Positions 1 through 6,185 of a stretch of 6,185 bases of DNA are shown piece by piece. Numbering within the stretch: position 1 is the first letter of the stretch; each line of letters begins with the position of its first letter. Both the position numbers and the translations under genes were made by a program. A model generated the notes under the pieces. That model was not told the origin of the DNA, searched no databases, and worked only from the letters and a program-made list of their open reading frames with translations. This stretch comes from VAZQ01 sp036522235 (GTDB taxonomy: Bacteria; Pseudomonadota; Alphaproteobacteria; Rhizobiales; Xanthobacteraceae), in contig DATDGG010000432.1 in assembly GCA_036522235.1 (NCBI GenBank), forward strand, positions 1 through 6,185, given 5' to 3'.

Positions 1-1
1 C

Positions 2-61
2 AGCACTGGCGCTGGCACGCTGACGACCGTCAATACGATCTCGACCGGCGGTGGCGGCAGC
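2..61 (+). other. Gly/Ser/Thr-rich linker at the start of the fragment
   Basis: Residues 1-20 read as a short Thr/Val strand-like stretch followed by a TGGGGS linker. This is probably the end of an upstream beta-rich region leading into the helical repeats. Too little is present to say more. Confidence 0.5.
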
Positions 62-3000
62 TTCCTGCTCAGCAAGACCGGGCTCGACGCCTTCCGATCG
101 GCCGTTGCGACGAACGCGAATCCCAATCCGACCGACGCGCAGGTGCAGGCCTATGCGCTGACGCAATATCAGAACCTGATCAACAACGGCTCGATCAAGA
201 ATAGCGTGCTGACCCTCAATGCGGCGGGCTTGAAACTGCTCCACGCCGCTGCCGCGACCGCGCTGGGGACCGCGAATCCCACCGATGCGCAGGTGCAGAC
301 CTACGCCAACAATCTCTATCACCAGCTCGCCGCGGGCGACGTCAAATATGTGCTCGGTCCGTCCGCCGTCCCACAGTTTGCCCAGGCGGCGCTCAGCGCC
401 CCCGATTTTGCGACCTTCCAGCAGCTCATCAATGACGGCACCGGGCAGGGCACGACCTATGCCCTGAGCGCGAGCGGCCTTGCCGATTTCCGCCCGGTCG
501 CGGTGGCGGCGCTCGGCATTCCCGCGCCGAGCGATGCGCAAGTGCAGGCCTATGCGGCCGCGCAATATCTGCGCTTGGTGCAGGCCACGCAGGTCTATGC
601 CGATACGCAGTATGGCAATCTCTTGGCGGCCGGCGCCGTCAGCGCCGGCAAGCTCACGCTCGCGGCGGCATCGATCCCAAGCTATGTCCAGAAGGCGCTG
701 TCGAGCAGCGACGATGCGGCCTATCAGCAACTCATCGGCGCGGGCAGCGTGCAGAATGGCGTGTTCGTCCTCAATACGTCCGCGCTCGCGACCTATCGGC
801 CGCTCGCCGCGGCGGCGCTGAACCTCGCCAATCCGACCGACCAGCAGGTGCAGGACTACGCCAACGGCCTCTACACCGGCTACGTCCAGCAGACGCAGAC
901 CTACGCCAACCAGCAGTACCAGTTGCTCGCCATGAATGGCGCGCCGGTAACGCCCGCCTATAGCGTGACGGCGGCGCTCGGCGGCTCCAACGATGCGGTG
1001 ACCGCCCAGGTCGCCGGCGGGACCATCACGGCGGGCTCGGTCAGCACCACGGCGGGCGCGCAGGTGCACACCAACAACTACCTCGTCGGCGTGGGCGCAG
1101 CCGCGCTCGGCGGCGGCGGTGCCGCAATCGGCTTCACCCGAGTCTACGACACCGTCATCGCCTCCGTGAATCCGGCGCTCCTGACCACGTCGAACGTGAC
1201 CGTCTCGGCCACCATGGCGGACCAGGGCGGCAGCGCCGCGCAGGTGCAGGCCTTTGCGGGAGCCGGTGGGCTCGCGGGCGCGGCCGGCGCCGCCGTGGCC
1301 GACACGGCAGTCAACAACACGGTCGTGGCGGCACTGGGCGGCACTGTCGTCACGCCCGGCACCGGCACGGCCCCGAACGTCACCGTGACGGCCGACGACG
1401 GCTCGACCGCGCGCGGCGATGCCTTCGGCGCCACCGCCGGGGGCGGCCTGGCAATCGGCATCTCGCTCGCCAATGTGGCCAAGACCAGCACGGTCAGCGC
1501 GTCGGTGCTGCCGAGCGCCAATGTGACGGGGAACGGGCTTTCGCTCGCCGCCTCAGCTGAGGGCGCCAGCTACGCCATGACTGTAGCGGGCGTCGGCGGC
1601 CTGGAGGCGGCTGGAGCCGGCTCCCAGGCCACTGCGAGCGACTCAAGCCGGGTCACCGCGGAGCTCGCGGCCGCCAACGTGAATGTCGACACCGGCACGG
1701 TCTCGTTGACGGCGACCGATACCCCGGACGCCAAGGCCATGGCCTTCGGCGTTGCGGTCGCCGCCGGCGGGGCAGTCGGCGTCTCGATCGCCCATGCGAG
1801 CGTGTCGCCGATCGTGACGGCGCAAGTGGACAGCGGCGCCAATCTCACGGCCGGCGCGCTCAATGTCACGGCGGCAAGCACGTTCGGCGGCGCGGTGCCC
1901 GGCGCGGTGCCGACCGACTCGTTCCCCGCCTCGAAGTCGACGCCGGGCTCAACCGGCGATTTCTCGAGCGGCGGCACTGCGGCGGCGGCACGGGCCATCG
2001 CGGGATCCGGTGCGCTCTATCTGAGCGCCGACGGCACGGTGACCAGTGCCAGCAACAGCGCCAATGTAACCGCCGAGATCGGCGATGCGGTCACGCTGCC
2101 CAACGGCAATGTGACGATTTCCGCCAGCAACCAGACCAACCAGGTCTCCTATTCGACCGGCATCGCGGTCGGCGGCCTGCTCGCGGTCGGCGACGTCAAG
2201 GCAGGCTCGAGCTCCGACACGGTCACGCTGGCGAAAGCGGGATCGGGCATCACCTCGGGCCTCGCGCGCACCGGCGATCTGACGATCGCGGCGACCGGCT
2301 ACGACTACAATTCCGCGAAATCGGTCGCCGGCGCCGGTGGTCTGTTGGCAGGCTCCGGGGCGGCGGCTTCCACCTCCAGCAATTCGAACGTCACGGCGAA
2401 CCTCGGGGACAACGCGCTCTTCGTCGGCGGCTCCGTGACGATCAATGCCCTGCACGTGACGGGATTCAAATCCACGGTCGATTCGATCAACGCCGCCGCG
2501 GTCGGGGCGAGCGCCTCGATCGCCACCAATAACATCGACGGCAGCACGACGGCGAACCTCGGCAACAACGACGGCATGGTGTTGAGCGGCGGCCTCACCA
2601 TGGCGGCGCAGAGCCAGTTCAATCAGACCAGCTCCGACGACAGCGCCAAGGCGGCGGCGGGCGGCGGCATCAACGGCGCCGGCGCCACCAGCACCACGAA
2701 CGTCACCGGCAATACCAACATCAATGTCGGCCATGGCGTCGTAGTGATGACCGGGACCGACGGCATCACCATGCTGGCGTCGACCATTCTCACGACCAAC
2801 GATACCGTGTCGCTGCAGACCGGCGGCCTGCTCGAGGGCGCGGGCGTCAGCTCGACGCTCAACGCCAATCTCACCACTGCCGTGACCATCGCCGATGCGA
2901 CGGCGTTGAACCCCAATCAGCTCATCAGCCAGGGCAACATCAATATCGGCACCGACACGCAGGTTTCCGCCGCCACCATGGCGCTGGTGAATACCTGGGG

Positions 3001-6000
3001 CCTGGCGTCGGTCGGGCACGCGGGCGCCGATACGACCATCATTTCGAACCAGAATGTCACGCTCGGCACCAACACCACCGTGCTCGCCATCGGCACGGTG
3101 AATGTCACCGCCGGGTTCGACCCGACGGCCTTCCAGCTGACCAGCATCAACGCCGTCGCCGATGCTGAGGGCTATGTCTATGGGCTCATCGCCATACCGG
3201 GCGCCAACGCCTCGGCCCTCGTCACCAACAATGCGGCCGTGTCCGAGGGCGCCGGCGCGCAGATCGAAAGCGCGACCAACATCACGATCGGCGCCTATAA
3301 CGGCTCGTCCGTCCAGGCCCCGCACGCCGTCGGGCACGGCTACGAGCTCGGCTTCATCCCGGTATCGGTCGACGGCACGGGACCTGTCACCCCGACGACC
3401 TCCTCGACCGTCACCATCAACGGCACCGTGACGGCCGGCATCTATCACGACCAGGAGATCCAGATCGGTTGCGGTGCGGCGACCTGCGGCGTGAACGATC
3501 CGGCGCAATTGACCCTGCTGAGCGGCGCCCCCGTGATCGTCAATGGCGTCACGCTGTCGGCCGGCGCGGCGGTGGCGGCGCAGAGCTTCGATCCGACCGC
3601 GTTCGTGAACGCCAAGTTCGATCCGGAAGTCGCCCCGATCATGCTCAACGGCGTGTCATCGGGCCACGTGCCGGCCTTCATGATCGGTCAGCTCTATGCG
3701 GCGGGCGGCAACATCACCATCAACGCGGACACGATCCAGGGCGCAGGCAAGCTGACCGCGTATGGCGGCCCGAAGATCAACGTGGTCAACACCACCTCCG
3801 CCTACGTGGTGCTCGAGTCGGCCTATATTCCGGACGCGCCCGGCGGCCAGGTCATCTTCACCGGCAAGGCGCAGCGCGGCGATGTCGGCGCGGTCCGCCT
3901 CGACGAGGAGATCGATCCGGCCGGGCCGATCATCAAGGTCGACATGAGCTATGCCGGGCCGAGCCTCCCCGGCAGCAGCGCCGGGCCGGCCCTCTTCAAC
4001 ACCGGCAACATCACCAATCTCGGCGGCCCGGTCGTGCTTCAGAATGCGACCGGCTGGTTCGGCCAGCTCGGCACCGTGCTCGCCGCGAGCGTGTCGGAGA
4101 CGGCGCCGAATGGCGGCCTGGTCGTGTCCGCGGTCAATCCGGGACAGATGTACAACGCGGATTCGTTCCCCTATAGCGACTGGGTCAACTTCATGAACTT
4201 CCCGGGCTCGCCGATAGGCGGCCCGCCCGCGCTCAACGACCCGGTGTCGCTCGGCAAGGCGGCGCAGACGGTCGCGTCCTATGTGGCCAACCTGTTCGCG
4301 CTGACGCTGCCGCAACGGATCGACCCGTCGCAGATTCCCTCCTTCTACGACTCATCGCCGCAGAACCTGTTGAACCTGACGCTCTATGGCGTTGGCGGCA
4401 ACGCGATCCCCTCGTATGTACCGTTCTTTTCCTATGCCTTCCCCAGCACGCCTTTGTCACACGACAACAATTCCTGGGTGTTCTTCGGCAATTGCGCCTT
4501 CAGCGCCTATGGCACCTGCGGTGGGGGGACGGCAAACAGCAAGAGCCCGCTCGGCACCAACTACGTGATGACGCCGTTCAGCACCACGCAGGACGACGGT
4601 CACAGCGAATATCAGCCGGTGGTTCCCTACATAATCGCCGGCGGCGTCAATGGAGCTTCGACCAGCACCGCGAGCAACGGCTTCCTGAACGCAGCTACCA
4701 GCTACAACTACGCGAACCTCCCTGCGGCGCCGAAGACCAACAGCTACGGCACCCCCGGGCTCGTGCAGGCGCTCGGCGGGCCGGTCGCCATCAAGGCCAA
4801 CATCATCAATGTCAACGGCACTATCCAGGCCGGCATCCCCAATTCGTGGTCGGTCTCGCTGCCGCAATCGCTGACGGCGCCCGCGACCTCATCGAAGGTG
4901 TTGGCCGGCTTCGACTTCAATTTCAATCCGCTCACCTTCCAGATCACCTTCAACCCGGTCTACAAGACCGTCGTCACCGGCGGCGGTGCGATCGCCGCGT
5001 ATCAGCTGGAATATCAGCTCGGCCAGCAGTCGCTCAGGTCCGGCTCGCACAACGCCACGGCGTATGAGGGGCTGAGTGCGAGCTACGTGGTTCCCAACCT
5101 TTCCACCATCGGGCTCGGCGACCAGGTCATCACCACGACCTATAATACGGTCAGCAACACGCTCAGCCTGTCGAACGTGAATGCCTCCTCCGGCGGCGGC
5201 TTCGTTCTGCTCGACGGCAAGATCATCAACACCTCGCCGCAGTCGCGCGGCAACATCAACGTCAATGGCGGACTCGGCCAGGTCACGATCAACAACCAGA
5301 CCGGCCTTGCGGTGACCGTGAACGCAGTGAATACCGGCTCGACCACCAACGGCCAGCCGCTGGTCAGCCGCGTCAAGATCGTCGATCGGCTGCAGGCAGA
5401 CGCCAGCAACACCACCACCTATCTGTACACTCCGGGGCAGGGCGTGAACGTCTACCGGACCGGCAACGGCAGTGATCCGATCCTGTCAGGACCAAACGCG
5501 ACGCCGCTGCTGAGCGCATTGAGCACCTCAGGCAGCTCGACCCGATACGTTCCGATTTCCGGCGCACGTTTCGAATGGATCCAGCAGGCCGAGCTGACGC
5601 GCGACCTGGCGAACAACGGCAACTGGCAGTTCACCAGCGTCCAGTCCGACGGCAATCCCTGGTATTTCCTGAACGCCAACAATCAGCCTGTTTCGGACCT
5701 CAACGCGCAAGGCCGCGTCATCATCGACAACTCGACCCCGTACGTCTTCAAGGAGACGATGTCGGCGTCCGTCAACAGCATTTTCCAGGTCAATCACGGT
5801 TACGGCGGGTGCAGCGGCTATCTCAGCAGCTGCAACTATAGCTTCCTCCAACTCGATCCGAACGATCCGTACGGCCGCTGGTTCTACAATTTCGCGACCG
5901 ACATCACCTTGAGGCTGACGAGCTCGGTCAAGGCCGACAACCCGTTCGGCATCAATTTCGCCGGCAACGCCAATGCGCTGATCAACATCACGTCCAACGC

Positions 6001-6184
6001 TCCGGTTACCTTCGCCGGCACCGTGACCAATCCCAGTGGCACGACCACGGTGGCGGTGTCGGGTGGCGGCATAGCGCAGGCGCCGAACGCCATCTTCACC
6101 ACCGGCAATCTGGCGATGTCGGCGAGCGGGGCGATCGGCAGCGTGGCGCAGCCGTTCAACGCGCTGTTGTCCTCCGGCGCGATC
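2..6184 (+). CDS. Giant repeat-rich filamentous adhesin-like protein, internal fragment (both ends outside window)
   Basis: One frame is open for 2061 codons with no stop, starting at the second base and running off both ends, so neither start nor stop is visible. The product is rich in Gly, Ala, Thr, Ser, Asn and Val, poor in Lys and Arg, and has only six cysteines. In order it holds a linker, a helical repeat domain (residues about 21-321), fourteen beta/Gly-Ala repeats (333-1136), beta-helix coils, a Pro/aromatic insert (1383-1580), more beta-helix, a globular block (1780-1966) and further coils. This architecture fits very large secreted or surface filamentous adhesins (FHA-like, LktA-family or 'beta strand repeat' proteins), which usually use type V or type I export and act in adhesion or biofilm. 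The export route is unknown because the N-terminus and C-terminus are missing. Long reading frames on the opposite strand are composition shadows. Coding status is near certain; the family name is moderately supported; a ligand cannot be stated. Confidence 0.93.
62..205 (+). repeat. Helical repeat unit A1
   Basis: This is the first unit, 48 residues. It opens with FLLSKTGLDAF, carries NPTDAQVQAYA in the middle and ends with TQYQNLINNGSI. It lacks the ALSxxDxAxxQQLI module seen ahead of later units. Confidence 0.7.
206..352 (+). repeat. Helical repeat unit A2
   Basis: This is the second unit, 49 residues, directly following the first. It opens with VLTLNAAGLKLL, carries NPTDAQVQTYA and ends with NLYHQLAAGDVKYV. 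The core motif lies exactly 50 residues after that of the first unit. Confidence 0.7.
353..658 (+). repeat. Compound 102-residue repeat, copy 1 (module B + unit A)
   Basis: Residues 118-219. A 29-residue module ending ALSAPDFATFQQLINDG precedes a unit with SASGLADFRP and APSDAQVQAYA, followed by VQATQVYADTQYGNLLAAGAV-like sequence. It aligns without any gap to the next 306 bases. By hand count about 43 of 102 residues are identical, so the copies are old and diverged but have stayed exactly in phase. Confidence 0.78.
659..964 (+). repeat. Compound 102-residue repeat, copy 2 (module B + unit A)
   Basis: Residues 220-321. It starts with a 29-residue module ending ALSSSDDAAYQQLIGAG, then NTSALATYRP, NPTDQQVQDYA and VQQTQTYANQQYQLL. 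It is the gap-free partner of the preceding 306 bases. After it the sequence turns to beta-type repeats through NGAPVTPAYSVTAALGG. Confidence 0.78.
998..3409 (+). repeat. Array of fourteen degenerate beta/Gly-Ala repeats (mostly 52-63 residues)
   Basis: Residues 333-1136 divide into units that begin with a V-T-A-x-[LIV]-like strand. Unit starts are at 998, 1154, 1322, 1493, 1652, 1814, 2066, 2222, 2390, 2546, 2702, 2870, 3038 and 3221, with the array ending before 3410. Unit lengths are 52, 56, 57, 53, 54, 84, 52, 56, 52, 52, 56, 56, 61 and 63 residues. A typical unit has an opening strand (VTAQV, VTAEL, VTAEI, VTANL), then about 20 residues later a second strand such as NVTVTA, NVTISA or TVSLTA, a polar turn, and a Gly/Ala/Val stretch such as FGVAVAAGGAVGVS. 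A run of Ser/Asn/Thr leads back to the next unit. The motif decays toward the 3' end. Such arrays are typical of large filamentous adhesins and probably form a beta-helix or beta-sandwich stalk. The repeat is clear by eye; the fold is inference. Confidence 0.82.
1814..2065 (+). repeat. Expanded 84-residue unit of the beta array
   Basis: The sixth unit (residues 605-688) is about 30 residues longer than its neighbours. After the NVTA strand it carries a Pro/Ser/Gly-rich stretch with GAVPGAVPTDSFPASKSTPG and a following Ser/Gly segment, then an Ala-rich run (TAAAARAIAGSGALYLS), before returning to the next VTAEIGD strand. The extra piece looks like a flexible loop inserted in the Gly/Ala part of the unit. 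Confidence 0.6.
3410..4147 (+). other. Irregular beta-helix segment after the repeat array
   Basis: Residues 1137-1382. Short strands with Gly/Asn turns resemble coils of haemagglutinin-type beta-helices: VTINGTVTAG, AAGGNITINADTI, GGPKINVVNTTSAYVVL, GGQVIFTGKAQ, NTGNITNLGGPVVLQN and NGGLVVSAVNPG. The strict periodicity of the upstream array is lost. A CX4C pair sits near the start (3470-3487), and a second FDPTAF motif lies at 3587-3604. It is read as beta-helix by pattern only. Confidence 0.6.
4148..4741 (+). other. Pro/aromatic-rich non-repetitive insert
   Basis: Residues 1383-1580 depart from the repeat composition. They are rich in Pro, Phe, Tyr and Trp, with stretches such as MYNADSFPYSDWVNFMNFPG, DPSQIPSFYDSSPQNLLNL, YVPFFSYAFPSTPLSHD and SWVFFGNCAFSAYGTCGG. 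One CX7C pair lies at 4493-4519. Beta-helix coils resume right after it (LGGPVAIKANIINVNGTIQ from 4772). This suggests a globular excursion from the stalk, which in adhesins is where specific contacts are often made. No known domain is recognised. Confidence 0.55.
4742..5338 (+). other. Second beta-helix segment
   Basis: Residues 1581-1779 return to strand/turn patterns such as VAIKANIINVNGTIQAG (4784-4834), VLLDGKIINTS, GNINVNGGLGQVTINNQTG and LAVTVNAVNTG (to 5338). A middle part with NFNPLTFQITFNPVYKTV and AAYQLEYQLGQQ is less regular. This is typical of FHA-like fibrous proteins; assignment is by pattern only. Confidence 0.55.
5339..5899 (+). other. Trp/Tyr-bearing block with RYVPISGARFEW segment
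   Basis: Residues 1780-1966 are less repetitive and carry the highest density of charged and aromatic residues in the window. Landmarks are VSRVKIVDRLQADASNTTTY, YTPGQGVNVYRTGNG, RYVPISGARFEW (5543-5578), NPWYFLNANNQP, IIDNSTPYVFKETM and a CX6C pair (5810-5833) followed by DPNDPYGRWFYNF. From memory, segments of the type '(R)Y.P..G.R(Y/F).W' recur in LktA-family filamentous adhesins ahead of a conserved beta block, which would fit here. It could be a structural cap or a ligand-contact region; function unknown. Confidence 0.5.
5900..6184 (+). other. Conserved-looking beta block and beta-helix coils at the end of the window
   Basis: Residues 1967-2061 run from DITLRLTSSVKADNPFGINF (5900-5959) through ALINITSNAPVTFAGTV, TTTVAVSGGGIAQAPNA and TTGNLAMSASGAIGSVAQPF to the window edge. 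The last pattern (TGNLxMxAxGAIGS, then A-Q-P-F-N) is the kind of coil seen many times over in filamentous haemagglutinin-like proteins, so further coils probably follow. The frame is still open at the last base. Confidence 0.55.
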
Positions 6185-6185
6185 G

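Larger units (their letters stand above)
62..964 (+). repeat. Predicted alpha-helical tandem repeat domain with (N)P(T/S)DxQVQxYA motifs
   Basis: Residues 21-321 differ sharply from the rest of the protein. They are rich in Ala, Leu, Gln and Tyr, with a helical pattern and little Gly. Four copies of a core motif are visible: NPTDAQVQAYA at 125-157, NPTDAQVQTYA at 275-307, APSDAQVQAYA at 524-556 and NPTDQQVQDYA at 830-862. Each is preceded by a segment like (L)xxxGLxxFRxxAxxALG and followed by YxxLxxxG(S/A/D)(V/I). The spacings are 50, 83 and 102 residues, so units have grown or gained modules along the domain. I read it as an array of helical hairpins, possibly a spacer or binding module inserted into an otherwise beta-rich fibre. 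The helical assignment is inference from composition and periodicity; no named domain is recognised with certainty. Confidence 0.8.

Noticed and set aside
62..964. Possible CRISPR-like or DNA-level direct repeats
   Set aside because: The repeats are protein-level, with diverged DNA and codon-multiple spacing, and there are no short identical repeats with unique spacers.
1144..1998. Two - strand frames of 125 and 142 codons that look like Ala/Val/Pro-rich membrane proteins
   Set aside because: The apparent hydrophobicity comes from reading the complement of Ala/Gly/Thr codons. There is no gene spacing, and the sense strand carries the in-phase repeat array.
998..3409. RTX calcium-binding nonapeptides in the Gly-rich array
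   Set aside because: I looked for GGxGxDxUx runs and found no tandem series. The Gly-rich parts are Gly/Ala hydrophobic stretches lacking the regular Asp positions.
1949..3508. Open frame of 519 codons on the - strand
   Set aside because: Its translation is dominated by Arg, Gly, Asp, Ala and Val in low-complexity mixtures, as expected for the complement of GC-rich coding DNA. It overlaps the + strand repeats, whose protein periodicity is clear, so it is a shadow.
3469..4176. Open frame of 235 codons on the + strand in another frame
   Set aside because: The translation is Arg/Gly/His/Gln-rich with no domain, and it lies wholly within the main frame, which continues unbroken through it.
3656..4315. 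Open frame of 219 codons on the - strand
   Set aside because: It shows the same Arg/Asp/Val/Ala-rich antisense composition and no recognisable domain, and it overlaps a well-patterned beta-helix segment on the + strand.

Overview
The window is a single uninterrupted protein-coding stretch on the + strand. Reading from base 2, all 2061 codons to base 6184 are open, and the frame runs off both ends. The start codon, signal sequence, promoter, ribosome binding site, stop codon and terminator of this gene therefore all lie outside. I see no intergenic DNA, RNA gene, mobile element or CRISPR array. High GC (roughly two thirds by eye), C/G-ending codons and the protein type suggest a proteobacterium, most likely an alphaproteobacterium of the Rhizobiales/Rhodospirillales kind. 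That placement is inference.

The protein is a giant, low-charge, Gly/Ala/Thr/Asn/Val-rich surface or secreted fibrous protein. It resembles the very large filamentous adhesins annotated as 'beta strand repeat-containing protein' or 'leukotoxin LktA family filamentous adhesin'. The match to that family is from memory of its style and could not be searched here.

Layout, with residues numbered from the first full codon: (1) 2-61, a Gly/Ser/Thr linker, probably the end of an upstream beta domain. (2) 62-964 (residues 21-321), a predicted alpha-helical repeat domain built around (N)P(T/S)DxQVQxYA motifs. It ends in two gap-free copies of a 102-residue (306-base) compound unit. (3) 998-3409 (residues 333-1136), fourteen degenerate beta/Gly-Ala repeats, mostly 52-63 residues long, each opening with a V-T-A-x-[LIV]-like strand. 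One unit is expanded to 84 residues. (4) 3410-4147, irregular FHA-like beta-helix coils. (5) 4148-4741, a Pro/aromatic-rich non-repetitive insert. (6) 4742-5338, beta-helix again. (7) 5339-5899, a more globular Trp/Tyr-bearing block. (8) 5900-6184, beta-helix coils running out of the window.

The only six cysteines I find form three close pairs (CX4C, CX7C, CX6C), all in loop-like segments of the second half. A plausible reading is a long exported fibre: a stiff beta stalk, one helical repeat module, and a few disulfide-pinned globular inserts that could contact a surface. No function can be proved from this fragment.
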